A DNA stretch of 64,000 bases, from assembly GCF_002741015.1 (NCBI RefSeq), contig NZ_CP016617.1:186001-250000 (forward strand). The letters are read 5' to 3'. Under the pieces are notes generated by a model. The model searched no databases, had not been told where the DNA came from, and was given only the letters and a program-made list of their open reading frames with translations. The position numbers and the translations under genes were made by a program. Every line of letters starts with the position of its first letter. Position 1 is the stretch's first letter. Shown here one piece after another: positions 18,640 to 28,292 of the stretch. Source of the DNA: Microvirga ossetica. Lineage in GTDB: Bacteria; Pseudomonadota; Alphaproteobacteria; Rhizobiales; Beijerinckiaceae.

Positions 18640-19434
18640 TTAATAACCGTACTTTCTGGGGTCGAACCGACATTTGTTCAATACGACTCCAAGGAGGTTA
18701 GTTTCTTCCCGAAGCGTGTGCTCACAAACATCAATCTCACTGATTGTGCTTACTTCTGCAGCCGCTACAAGAATTGCGCAATCAACGTTGGGAAGAAATG
18801 CAAGCACATCGTCGGTAGCCAGCATTGGGGGAAGATCGAATAATATCAGATCCGGCCTTAGCTGCTCTTTCATCTCCGTCATTCTGCGCCGAATACCCGG
18901 TCCGTGCAGCAATTCGGCAGCATGAGCTATATAACCGCGGTTGGCACCGATTGCAAGATTTTCGCCGAAACGCGCGAAAACGCATTCGATTGGTGCATCC
19001 CTCACTAGGAAATCCTCAATCGAGGAGAGCTGGCCCATACCGAGAACGTCAGCTACCTTAGGTTGCCTGAGGTCAAGGTCTACCAAAACGGTACGGCAGT
19101 CTAATAGACTTGCGAAACTGAAGGCTAAGTTTAGACCTACGACGGTTTTGCCGCATCCAACCGTCGGCGATGTAATGGCCACAGATGTCCATTTGTTCTC
19201 ACGCATAATCCTAAGCATCTTCGTGCGCAAGATATCAAACGGGAAATGAGCAGGGTTTGTGCGGGTAATTGTGACGATTCGTTCGTCAGCCGCGCGACTT
19301 TCGTCAACCTTCATCTGACGCAGACGCATCCAGGTTAGATTTTCGTCAGGCGGGAAAGACGACGCACGGCTCTCTGCGAAAGTAACCGATGTTTCATTTT
19401 CGGAATTCAAAAGTACGTCGTGAATCTGTTCCAT
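18640..19434 (-). CDS. Polysaccharide BY-kinase-like ATPase (CpsD/CapB/Wzc cytoplasmic domain type)
   Basis: 264 aa. Walker A SPTVGCGKTVVGLNL (residues 89-103), Walker A' TVLVDLDLRQPKV (about 115-127) and Walker B LILFDLPPM (about 195) define the BY-kinase/ParA-type fold; an FDILRTKMLRIM helix precedes it. The C-terminus ends KYGY with only one or two tyrosines, not the usual Tyr cluster, so autophosphorylation may be limited or it may act as an ATPase switch. It follows the Wzz-type gene by 107 bases on the same strand, reproducing as two proteins what Wzc/ExoP has as one. Expected role: control of exopolysaccharide chain length and export at the inner membrane. Confidence 0.85.
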   Translation of the reverse strand: MEQIHDVLLNSENETSVTFAESRASSFPPDENLTWMRLRQMKVDESRAADERIVTITRTNPAHFPFDILRTKMLRIMRENKWTSVAITSPTVGCGKTVVGLNLAFSFASLLDCRTVLVDLDLRQPKVADVLGMGQLSSIEDFLVRDAPIECVFARFGENLAIGANRGYIAHAAELLHGPGIRRRMTEMKEQLRPDLILFDLPPMLATDDVLAFLPNVDCAILVAAAEVSTISEIDVCEHTLREETNLLGVVLNKCRFDPRKYGY

Positions 19435-19541
19435 AATCCGGGCTCAACCTTCCTGCTTGGACCCGACATTAGCCAACGCGAGCTTATGTCGAAAGTGCAC
19501 GACTATAAGGGTTATATCCATAGCCAATCCGGCGGGATGAC

Positions 19542-21077
19542 TCAGTGCTCCTTTTGGATTTTACCCATAAGCGCAACATTTCGTGGCCCGCTACCGGTGT
19601 GCGCTTGTGCACGTTGTGGTGATGGCTGGTTCCTAAGCGGGGTTGTCTTAGTAGATTGCCGTTGGTTCGTCAGCCCAGTAAGGGGTGCTCGGTCGCCTCC
19701 TACAATAAAAGGGATCGTCGCCAAAGGCTCAATTTCGAGCTTGGCGACCAAATCTGTGGGGCGCCGGATTACATTACTCAATAGCTCCAAAAGAACTATG
19801 AGGGCTGCGCCTAGGCCAACTCCGAGCGCCAAGCCGCCTGCAGCAATCATGCGGCGGTTTTGCTCGATCGGTCGGCGAGGTGGCATAGCTTGTTCAAGAA
19901 CGGAAAGTCGCTCGCCCTTCGATCGGGCTTCGATCTGCTGACCAATCAAAGCCTCCGCAAGTCTGGCTGTCGCCGCACCGTATTGAGACTGAGTATTTTG
20001 GTACTCTCGTTCAAGTGCTCGCAACTCGGTTTCTGTAACAGGCGCCTTAGTGACAGAATCATTCAACTCCTCGAGGCGCTTTTGGATTGCTTCCTTTTCC
20101 TGCAGGATAAGCGCGAGCTTCCGCGAAATTTCGGCCAGACGTAGATCCACCTCTGGTGGTCTATTCTTGCTAGCCTCTCCTTCTCCGGCCCTCGCCCTAT
20201 CCGAATCAATTTCTTTCTCGAGGGAAGCGATCTGAGACATTATGGCAACGATAGCAGGGCTCGTCTCCGAATAAATGGCTCGCTTGTCGATCAGAACACG
20301 CCGGAACTGCTCAAGGGTCTGTTGCTTCAACGTCGGGCTACTTGGACCAAGCAGAGCCATCTGCGCAGTTCTGAGGTCTTCATCGCGCAGAGCGGCCGCC
20401 TCACGCGCGATTTGCGAAAGCCTCTCCTGAAGGCTGGTTTGCTGGCTTTGACGGAACGCCGCATTTTCAGGCAAGGTGTTCTCGTGGCTTTTCTTGAAAT
20501 CGACGATCTTGCTTTCAATTTCTTGAAGCCTATCGGCGTGGCGCTGCACCTCCTGCTGAAAAAAATGCAGAGTATCGCCCGCCTGATCCGTGCGAAGGCT
20601 CACATTTTTCCGAATAATCATTTCAACAAGCTGATTGACCAAATTGGCAGCTAGCGCAGGGTCGGGCGAGCTAAAGGATATCGACAGGCCAAATGTCCCT
20701 TTGCTTGAATTGTCGAGATGAACCGGATCGACGCTGATGTTTGACCGCATATCTTGCGCGATTTCGTCGGAAGAAAGTTCGGGATTGTCGTGATAAAGGC
20801 CTAGCCGGTTGGCAAGCGTGTATAAGTTATCTCTCGACATCACCTGCATTTTTATGCGCAAAAGCTGTTTGACGATCTCCTCAGGGATCGTTGAGCGAGC
20901 CAGTTCGTTCGGAATCTGTGGGGACTCAACGAGTATTGTGGCGTCCGCTCGGTAAACCGGGGCCAGAAAGTAGGCAACAGCAATGCCAATCGCCGTTGTA
21001 AACGCGACGATGATAGCGAAGTAGGGAAGACGTCGACGAAAGATCGAGATGTAGAATCGTAGGTCGGCGATGTTCAT
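19542..21077 (-). CDS. Wzz/GumC-like polysaccharide co-polymerase
   Basis: 511 aa. A Wzz domain starts after the first membrane helix (residues 17-39) and includes YRADATILVESPQIP. A long coiled coil occupies about 150-390 (HADRLQEIESKIVDFKKSHENT, LAEISRKLALILQEKEAIQKRLEEL), then a GNVR-like region (ETELRALEREYQNTQSQYGAATARLAEA) and a second helix at about 405-425. It ends with a Pro/Gln/Ser-rich cytoplasmic tail and no kinase domain; the kinase is the next gene. Typical of the inner-membrane partner that spans the periplasm to an outer-membrane exporter, here probably the ExoF-like protein encoded divergently. Confidence 0.88.
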   Translation of the reverse strand: MNIADLRFYISIFRRRLPYFAIIVAFTTAIGIAVAYFLAPVYRADATILVESPQIPNELARSTIPEEIVKQLLRIKMQVMSRDNLYTLANRLGLYHDNPELSSDEIAQDMRSNISVDPVHLDNSSKGTFGLSISFSSPDPALAANLVNQLVEMIIRKNVSLRTDQAGDTLHFFQQEVQRHADRLQEIESKIVDFKKSHENTLPENAAFRQSQQTSLQERLSQIAREAAALRDEDLRTAQMALLGPSSPTLKQQTLEQFRRVLIDKRAIYSETSPAIVAIMSQIASLEKEIDSDRARAGEGEASKNRPPEVDLRLAEISRKLALILQEKEAIQKRLEELNDSVTKAPVTETELRALEREYQNTQSQYGAATARLAEALIGQQIEARSKGERLSVLEQAMPPRRPIEQNRRMIAAGGLALGVGLGAALIVLLELLSNVIRRPTDLVAKLEIEPLATIPFIVGGDRAPLTGLTNQRQSTKTTPLRNQPSPQRAQAHTGSGPRNVALMGKIQKEH

Positions 21078-21413
21078 CCAATTCCTGCCGGTGATTTAAG
21101 TGTCCACCCAATAGAGGAGCTTGGCATCATCTGTCCTCGGTTTGCGAGTGTCAGTTATGGTAAAGGCCACATCGTGAACGACGCAAACGTCGATAATTCA
21201 AGACCAGTTAGTCAAGCTAGTAAAAGCATGTGGAGCTTACGACAGTAGGGCGAGATATGTCTAGAGATCGTGGGAAGTCCGATATGGAAGCCAAATGATT
21301 AGCTACAAAGAGCGATAGAAGAGAAAAAAAGTATTAACTCGCGATAGCATGGTCGAGAGGCGATGAACCGCAGTTGCCAAAGCCTTTAGCTAAAGAGATC
21401 ATGTGGCACTGTA
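21078..21413. promoter_or_regulatory. Divergent intergenic region between wzz-like and exoF-like genes
   Basis: 336 bases, noticeably AT-richer than the flanks, with no coding frame. Being between divergent start codons it must hold promoters for both transcription units. I could not pick out confident hexamers or an operator dyad. Confidence 0.4.
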
Positions 21414-22748
21414 ATGGCTACCGATAGGATCGAACCGGTGCAAATGATGAATGTCCGGGCAGCAGCGCTAAGATCATTGAGCAACATTTGGGCGGCAGCT
21501 TTCATTATTGCACTCAGTGCTATGCTCCCTCGTCAAGCCCTCGCGGAGCGGCTTGCGCTTGTCCCTCAAATGAAGCTAAGAGTAAATATCGTACAATGGG
21601 TTCCTTCCAAGGGCGAGTATCAACACTGGGACTCGGTTAGTGGCGAGTTCGTCGTATCAACAGATGGAACTGTTACGCTTCCACTCCTTGGAACATTTGC
21701 CGTCACGGAGTTCGACACTCGAGAGCTTGCTAGTGAAATCGTAGAGCGCTTTAAGACTAAAGCTGGATTACTTGACGCTCCTGATGCTACAGTCGACGTT
21801 GTTGAGTACCCATCGATTTTCCTAGTCGGCAGCGTCGCCGCACCAGGTGCGAAGCCTTTTCGACCTGGGCTAACAGTGCTTCAGGCTCTGTCGTTGGGAG
21901 GAGGGGTATTTCGGCCAGACAGTAACTCGGGCCTGACGGGACAACTCGCGACAGTTGGTGAATTGGAAGACGTGCGCAGCCAGATTCTGCGCCATACCGC
22001 CCGCTTGTCCAGACTGCGGGCCGAGATGGCAGGCGACAAAGAGATCAGCTTCCCGCCTGAAATGAAGGTAGGCTCCGACGAAGCGGTCCTTGTCGAAATT
22101 GTTGCGCAAGAGAAGATTATCTTCAGAGCCCGCCGAAACGCACTTGAACGCCAGTTGCAGAACTTGGCCGAGCTACAGGGCTTGCTCAGCTCTGAAATTG
22201 ACATTCTCGGCCAGAAAACACAAGCACTTGAGGGTAGTATCAAGCTTTCGGAGAACGAATTGTCTGACGTCAAGTCACTTGTCGACCGCGGAATTGCAAC
22301 AGTCTCCCGACGGTCGGAGCTAGAGCGGGCAGTTGCCGCATTAAGATCCGATCGATTGGATCAAATTACTGCAATAATGAGAGGACGCCAGAGCATCAGC
22401 GAGGCGATGCGGAGCGAAGTGGGGCTTCGCGATAAGTTCCAAACAGACGTATCGACCGAGTTACAGGACGTTCAGGCGAGCCTCGAGCGGCTAAGGATTA
22501 AAGAGGAAGTTCTCAAGAAGACACTCGTGCTGACGCCTGCTACCAGTAGCAATGGTGGGATGGCGTTGAGCAGTGCGGACCCGGAGTTGTCTTTCGCAGT
22601 CGTCAGAAAGACAAAGGATAGAGTTGAGGAGTTCGCGGCATCGGAGAGAACCGTGCTTGCTCCAAATGATGTAGTAAAGGTAACGTTAGGCGAGCGGAGT
22701 AAGAGGTCGGCCGGTGCATCTGTCGCGGTGTCCGGTGTAAGTCGTTGA
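21414..22748 (+). CDS. ExoF/GumB-like polysaccharide export protein
   Basis: 444 aa from ATG 21414; starts at 21444/21447 are also possible. A signal peptide (IWAAAFIIALSAMLPRQALA) leads into a Poly_export domain (GEYQHWDSVSGEFVVSTDGTVTLPLLGTFAV) and an SLBB-like domain (VEYPSIFLVGSVAAPGAKPFRPGLTVLQALSLGGGV). The rest is a long periplasmic coiled coil (residues about 185-380) and a short SLBB-like end (VLAPNDVVKVTLGE). This arrangement resembles rhizobial ExoF and not the short lipoprotein Wza. Expected role: periplasmic/outer-membrane step of exopolysaccharide export with the divergently encoded Wzz-like protein. Confidence 0.82.
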   Translation: MATDRIEPVQMMNVRAAALRSLSNIWAAAFIIALSAMLPRQALAERLALVPQMKLRVNIVQWVPSKGEYQHWDSVSGEFVVSTDGTVTLPLLGTFAVTEFDTRELASEIVERFKTKAGLLDAPDATVDVVEYPSIFLVGSVAAPGAKPFRPGLTVLQALSLGGGVFRPDSNSGLTGQLATVGELEDVRSQILRHTARLSRLRAEMAGDKEISFPPEMKVGSDEAVLVEIVAQEKIIFRARRNALERQLQNLAELQGLLSSEIDILGQKTQALEGSIKLSENELSDVKSLVDRGIATVSRRSELERAVAALRSDRLDQITAIMRGRQSISEAMRSEVGLRDKFQTDVSTELQDVQASLERLRIKEEVLKKTLVLTPATSSNGGMALSSADPELSFAVVRKTKDRVEEFAASERTVLAPNDVVKVTLGERSKRSAGASVAVSGVSR

Positions 22749-22780
22749 TTCGACTTCTAGGGTTGTCCTGGTGAGGCAGT

Positions 22781-22855
22781 GCGCCCATAGTACATGCGGG
22801 GAAAACCAGGGTTCCAAGGGATTTTCTTTTTACGCGGCCCGTCGTGGGCGCTTTT
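22781..22855 (+). terminator. Possible terminator or leader hairpin after exoF-like gene
   Basis: GCGCCCA (22781-22787) and TGGGCGC (22845-22851) can pair across a long loop and are followed by CTTTTG. The long loop makes this weak. Confidence 0.25.
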
Positions 22856-23008
22856 GAGCAGATGAGATTCTGGCAGACATTGTTTAAGTTGCTCAATGCA
22901 CCTTGAACAATGGTAGCTTTAGAGTTCATCTCGGCGTTATGTGAGCCCCTGCCCATAAGGCTTCTACCTTCGCTCGCCTTTGCTCTTCCAATAGAATGCA
23001 TCGAAATT

Positions 23009-24553
23009 ATGGAATCGTTGTTTGTCACTATGCACCCAAATTTAAGATTTGGCCGGAGCAAAGCTGAAATCCTGAAATCTGTAGCGATGATGGGTGGCGC
23101 GTCCGTTGTGAACATTGCCTTTGGGATGATCCGGAGCAAGGCAATTGCTTTGCTACTCGGGCCGGGTGGTGTAGGTCTATTCAGCCTGTATAATTCTATC
23201 ACGGAAATCACCAAGGCTCTGACGAACCTAGGCATTCCAAACAGTGGGGTTAGGCAGATCGCCGAAGCCGCCGGCTCCGGCGACACCAACAGGATCGCCA
23301 AGACCGCAACAGTCCTAAGGCGTATGTCGATACTATTCGCCCTTGCCGGTGCCATCGTCCTGGCCGGATTGGCTGGACCGGTTTCGGAGTTTACCTTTCG
23401 TGGCGACCGCAGCCAATCGGCTGGGGTGGCACTTCTCGCCATCGCGGTATTCTTCCTCTCCGTGTCAGCAGGACAAGCTGCCCTCATCCAAGGGATGCGT
23501 CGAATAGCGGATCTCGCCCGGATGAACATGTTGTCCGCACTATCAAGCACAACTGTTAGTATTATTTTTATCTACACGTTCCGTGAAGAAGGAATTGTGC
23601 CCTCGTTAGTGGCCGTAGCCATCGTTTCTGCATTTGTATCCTGGTGGTACAGTCGAAAGCTTCAAGTGCAGTCTGTCCGTATGAAGATCTCTGACACTCT
23701 ATCAGAGGCAGCAAAGCTATTGAAGCTTGGCATCGCTTTCGCAGCAAATTCGATTCTTACACTTGGCGCCGCTTATGCAATTCGACTTATTCTGATTCAG
23801 AGCCACGGCGTCGAAACGGCTGGCCTATATCAAGCGGCCTACACGCTGGGCGGGCTCTATACCGGCTTTATTCTTCAAACTATGAGCACGGATTTTTATC
23901 CAAGACTCACAAGCGTGTCTCAGGACGATGGTGAGTGTAATCGTCTTGTGAACGAGCAAACTCATATCAGTATTTTGCTTGCGGGACCAGGGATTGTCGC
24001 CACGCTGACTTTTGCGTCGTTGGTGATGACAACGTTCTACTCGGCTGAATTCACGCCTGGGGTCAATCTAATCCGCTGGATCTGCCTTGGCATGATGCTT
24101 AGGGTCATCGCCTGGCCAATGGGCTTCATCGTGCTAGCCAAGGGTGCGCAATGGGTGATTCTTTGGATAGAGATTTGGGCAGCGATCGTACACGTCGGAC
24201 TTGCGAGTATTCTCGTCGCAAAGTTCGGCTTTGAGGGTGCCGGCGCGGCATTCTTCGCCCTATATGTCTCGCATAGCTTCGTTGTCTACTTGGTCGTTCG
24301 CCGCTTGAGCGGCTTCCGGTGGTCTAGGGAGAACGTGTGGTTGGGAGCATTGTTTCTTCTCAGTGCAGCAATAACATTCTGCGGCTTCCTCCTTCTCTCA
24401 TTCTGGCCTGCAACGGCTCTCGGACTTGTGGTACTGCTTTTCAGCAGCTTGTATTCCTTGTGGACGCTTATCAGCCTCTGCTCGACGGATATGTTGCCTT
24501 CAGCCCTGAGGCCTTGGCTTGCACGCTTCGCCCGAGACCCTGAGAAATTATGA
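23009..24553 (+). CDS. Wzx-type polysaccharide flippase
   Basis: 514 aa from ATG 23009; the frame is open from 22910 and ATG 23030 is another option. About 12-14 hydrophobic helices run through the whole length. Early conserved block KSVAMMGGASVVNIAFGMIRSKAIALLLGPGGVGLFSLYNS is typical of the WzxE/O-antigen translocase (MATE/MOP) group. Expected role: flips lipid-linked repeat units across the inner membrane. It lies between the export protein and the beta-helix gene on the same strand. No glycosyltransferase or Wzy polymerase is nearby. Confidence 0.88.
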   Translation: MESLFVTMHPNLRFGRSKAEILKSVAMMGGASVVNIAFGMIRSKAIALLLGPGGVGLFSLYNSITEITKALTNLGIPNSGVRQIAEAAGSGDTNRIAKTATVLRRMSILFALAGAIVLAGLAGPVSEFTFRGDRSQSAGVALLAIAVFFLSVSAGQAALIQGMRRIADLARMNMLSALSSTTVSIIFIYTFREEGIVPSLVAVAIVSAFVSWWYSRKLQVQSVRMKISDTLSEAAKLLKLGIAFAANSILTLGAAYAIRLILIQSHGVETAGLYQAAYTLGGLYTGFILQTMSTDFYPRLTSVSQDDGECNRLVNEQTHISILLAGPGIVATLTFASLVMTTFYSAEFTPGVNLIRWICLGMMLRVIAWPMGFIVLAKGAQWVILWIEIWAAIVHVGLASILVAKFGFEGAGAAFFALYVSHSFVVYLVVRRLSGFRWSRENVWLGALFLLSAAITFCGFLLLSFWPATALGLVVLLFSSLYSLWTLISLCSTDMLPSALRPWLARFARDPEKL

Positions 24554-24585
24554 TCGTCGAATAGCCTTTTACAACAGGTGTTACG

Positions 24586-25572
24586 ATGTCTCTGTGCAAA
24601 GTATCAAATGATGTAGCTGAGGCGACCATAGTTAAGGCCCACACTTGCCACGTCACTATCCGCTCAGGACTAGTGGCCACATTCGTCCTCGGCATGGCGA
24701 CTCTTTTACCCGCAAGCGCGTGTTGTATGCAGATCGAGGAAGATCTCAGGCTCAGTGACACCAGTGATAGACCTGAAGGATCGGGATTTCCCACAGCAGC
24801 TAACACGGGCGTTCCGTCCGGTACCACTCTGACGCCCTCTGGCGACATCATGGTCACCAAGGCAGGGACCGTGCTCAGTGGTCTCGACATCAAGGGTATG
24901 GTGGTCATCCGCGCCGACAACGTGACCATCCAGAACAGCAAGATCAGTTCTGACGGATATTCTGGCGTCAAAGTCGAGCGGGGATTCAAGGGTGCATCGG
25001 TGATCAACTCCGACATTGATGGCATGGGCTCAACCGCCGGCTCGTATGGCATCATGGGCAACGGCACGTTCGTCGGCAACGACATCCGGGGCTTTGAGAA
25101 CGGAATCAACCTGACCGGTGGCTCCTCGACAGTGCGCGGCAACTATATCCATGGCCTACAGGCTCCCGGCTCGCCGCATTACGACGGTATCCAGAGCATG
25201 GGTGGACAGTCAGACACGCTAATCGAGGGCAACACGATTCGCGCGCGTGGCACTTCGGCGATCTTTATCGACAACATGTTCGGCCCAGTCAACGGCGTGA
25301 CAGTCCGCAACAACTATCTCGGGGACGACGGTCAGTTCTTGGGCTACACGATGTATGTCCTCGGGGACCGCGGTGGCCACTATCCGGTGATGAATGTCAT
25401 TATCCGAGACAACTATATCATAAAGGGCAAGTACGGTTTCTACTCCATTCGTCCCGACTACTACGGTCATCTGCCTACCATCGTCGGCAATACCGAAGTT
25501 CTTTATAAAGTGCCGCCCGAACGGATACCAGGCGGCGCTATGGTGCCTGCGGCAGATTTGATGCCCCAATAG
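24586..25572 (+). CDS. Secreted right-handed beta-helix protein
   Basis: 328 aa. The start at 24586 follows an AGGTG. An N-terminal hydrophobic segment (LVATFVLGMATLLPASACC) acts as signal peptide. The body has repeating short strands typical of parallel beta-helix proteins (VVIRADNVTIQNSKISSDGYSGVKV, NDIRGFENGINLTGGSSTVRGNYIHG, TLIEGNTIRARGTSAIFIDN, VTVRNNYLGDDG). Such folds include pectate-lyase-like polysaccharide lyases and epimerases, and they occur in exopolysaccharide clusters. I cannot identify catalytic residues. A role in trimming or modifying the exported polymer is inferred from position only. Confidence 0.75.
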   Translation: MSLCKVSNDVAEATIVKAHTCHVTIRSGLVATFVLGMATLLPASACCMQIEEDLRLSDTSDRPEGSGFPTAANTGVPSGTTLTPSGDIMVTKAGTVLSGLDIKGMVVIRADNVTIQNSKISSDGYSGVKVERGFKGASVINSDIDGMGSTAGSYGIMGNGTFVGNDIRGFENGINLTGGSSTVRGNYIHGLQAPGSPHYDGIQSMGGQSDTLIEGNTIRARGTSAIFIDNMFGPVNGVTVRNNYLGDDGQFLGYTMYVLGDRGGHYPVMNVIIRDNYIIKGKYGFYSIRPDYYGHLPTIVGNTEVLYKVPPERIPGGAMVPAADLMPQ

Positions 25573-25631
25573 TCGGAATATCCGGGTCTGACATGTACAA
25601 TTCCTAGCCGTTCTTATGCATCGGAAGAGTG

Positions 25632-27240
25632 ATGAGGGCTGGCGGATGTAGCTTAAGCACTTGAAGCAGCGTAGGATTTGGTTGCTGAAGCCGATCCTGC
25701 TCTCCGTTCGAGGCTGCCACACCCGCCATGCCGGACGATACAACCGCAACGTTCCCGTTTCCAGCCGTGGGCCGCAAGAAGATCACCGCCGCTTTCGATG
25801 GCGGGCGCTTGTCGTCCGACGGCGGTGTCATGCTCCTGGCCCAAGCCGAGCGCCGGCTGGGGATTGCCGCGCGGCTGGCGCGCATCATCCCGGATCGGCG
25901 CGACCCGACCCGCGTGACGCACGCGATCACAGATATGATCCGCGCCCGCATCTTCGCCATCGCGTGCGGCTATGAGGATTGCAACGACTTCGGCCCGCTG
26001 CGCGCTGATCCGGCGTTCAAGCTCGCCTGCGGGCACTTGCCGGAAACCGGGGCGGATCTGGCCTCGCAGCCAACCCTCTCACGCCTGGAGAACGCCCCGA
26101 GCCTGCGCGATGCCATCCGGTTGACCTATGCTCTGGTGGATCAATGGATGGAAAGCTATGCCACCGCGCCGGACGGCGTGGTGCTGGATATCGACGACAC
26201 CTGCGATGTCGTCCACGGCCATCAGCAGTTGTCGCTGTTCAACGCTCATTATGACGAACGCTGCTTTCTCCCCATCCATGTCTACGACCGCGCCACCGGC
26301 CGCCCGGTCGCCGTCGTGCTGCGGCCCGGCAAGACGCCCTCGGGCATCGAGGTGCGAGCGCATCTACGCCGCCTCGTGCGCCGCATCCGCACGCGCTGGC
26401 CGACCACGCAGATCACGATCCAGGGCGACAGCCACTAGGCCCGTCCCGAGGCCATGGACTTCTGCGAGCAGAACGGCCTCAGCTATCTCTTCGGGCGAGC
26501 CGGTAGCCGGCCGCTCACAAGCAAGGTGCAGGACACCGCTGATGCGGTGCGCACTCAAAGGGCGATCGAGGATCGCGAGGTCGTTCGCGGCTTTGCCGAG
26601 ACGACGCACCGGGCCAAGAGCTGGTCGTGCGAGCGTCGCGCGGTTGCCCGCATCGAGGCGACCCGCCTCGGGCTCGACATCCGCTTTGTGGTCACCAACC
26701 TGAGCGGGACCAGCCCACGCGTCGTCTACGAGAGCCTGTACTGTGCCCGCGGCCAGGCCGAGAACTGGATCAAGTTCCACAAGGCGCAACTTGCCTCCGA
26801 CCGGACCTCGTGCCGGCGCGCCGTGGCCAACCAGGTCCGGCTCGTGCTGCACACGGCCGCCTACTGGCTGATGCTGGCGGTGCGGGAGGCCATCCCGGCG
26901 GCACGCGATCTCGCCCGGGCGGAGTTCGCGACGCTGCGCCTTCGCCTGCTCAAGATCGCCGTGCGGGTGCAGGAAACGGCGAGCCGCATCCGCTTGGCCT
27001 ACGCGTCCTGCTGTCCCGAAGCCGACCTCTTCCGCGCCATAGCGGCGACTCTCCTGCCCAGCCCGAGAGCAGCCTCGCCCTGAGAGACGGGGCCGCCATC
27101 GCCCCGATCATCCCACCCGATCCTGCAAACGCGTTCCCAACGTTCCAGACCTCGCCGCGGTGGAAGAAACGCAGCGGATCCGCACGCCGGGGCTGCAGAT
27201 CACGTCATCCCGACAAACTCTGGTGAATACGATGGGCTAG
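25632..27240 (+). mobile_element. IS1380-family element, copy 2 (inverted relative to copy 1)
   Basis: Starts TGATGAGGGCTGGCG at about 25632 and ends GAATACGATGGGCTAGA at about 27240. It lies 60 bases after the beta-helix gene, so the two copies bracket 16.7-25.6 kb. Confidence 0.8.
25728..27083 (+). pseudogene. IS1380-family transposase, copy 2 (single amber stop)
   Basis: Starts MPDDTTATFPFPAVGRKK at 25728 and is open to a TAG at 26436-26438 (after ITIQGDSH). The same frame then continues ARPEAMDFCEQNGLSYLFGRAGSR to 27083. Apart from that codon the reading frame of about 450 residues is complete, unlike copy 1, which also has a frameshift. The shared stop suggests either loss of function, read-through, or copying of the mutation between the two elements. 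Confidence 0.85.
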
Positions 27241-27252
27241 AGCATCGGACGG

Positions 27253-28210
27253 TTAAACGGACGCATATCCGGCAGCCTTAAGGTAGTTCCAGCACTCTTG
27301 TGGTTCGAACAGGTTGCAGATCTCACCGAGCGCTCGCCAGAGCGCGTCGAACGTTCGGGCCTCGGCCTTGCGCAAGTGCGCTTTGATCTTGGCAAAGGCC
27401 TGTTCAATTGGATTAAGATCAGGCGAATAAGCAGGTAAAAACAGGAACCAGGCTCCGCGTTGCTTCAGACACTGAGCGGCCTTCTCGCTCTTGTGGACAG
27501 CCAGGTTGTCGAGAATCACCACATCGCCTTTGCGCAGCGTCGGCGCGAGCTGCGTCTCAATGTAAGCCTCGAACGCCAACCGGGTGATCGGGCCATCGAT
27601 GATCCACGGCGCGCACAACTCGTTGCACCGTAGCCCAGCCAGAAAGGTATGGGTTTTCCAGTGTCCAAAGGGAGCTTTCATGCGTAGGCGCTGGCCCCTG
27701 CGGCTCCGCCCGCGCAGGCGCGTCATCTTGGTGTTGACATACGTCTCGTCCAGGAACACCAGCCGGTGCGTCTCCTGGCGCATGCGCGGCTGGCGCTGGG
27801 CATGCCAGACCCGGCGCTCATCCCGCACATCGGCGCGTGCGCACTCCGCCGCCATCAGGCATTTTTTTATATGAGAAGCCGTGCCGGCACAGGAAGCGCG
27901 AGAGCATCGCGGGAGCCGCAACGATCCCATGCTCAGTCAGCAGCCTTGCGGCCAGCTCGGGCATGGTGATGGCCGGCTCGGCCTCGACCGTCTGGATCAA
28001 GAAGCTCTCATAGGGCACCAGCTTGCCGCGTCCGGGCGGACGGCCTTGCCGGGCCGGTGCCGGCGAGCCGAACCGCCGCTTCCGGTGCACCAGCTTGATG
28101 GCGAAACTCTCGCTGACGTCAAAGTGCTGGGCTGCCGCCCGGCAGGAATGACCTGCATCGACAAAGTCGGCGACGCGCACCCGCAGATCCAGGGAATAGC
28201 AATGACCCAT
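27253..28210 (-). CDS. IS630-family transposase IS630-B, two frames at an A-run
   Basis: Frame one (28210-27818) holds the HTH ([37 protein letters not shown]). Frame two (to 27253) holds the DDE domain: [34 protein letters not shown] and [20 protein letters not shown]. They overlap at seven consecutive A on the coding strand (near 27868), where slippage could join them, as in IS630-A. The joined product of about 310 aa has normal length. Confidence 0.82.
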
Positions 28211-28292
28211 AATCCACCTCCCAGTCCAGGCAGTGAATCACAGCTCTAGATGCCGTAATGGGCCTGGCGCTCTCGAGCTAGCGGAGCGGGGT

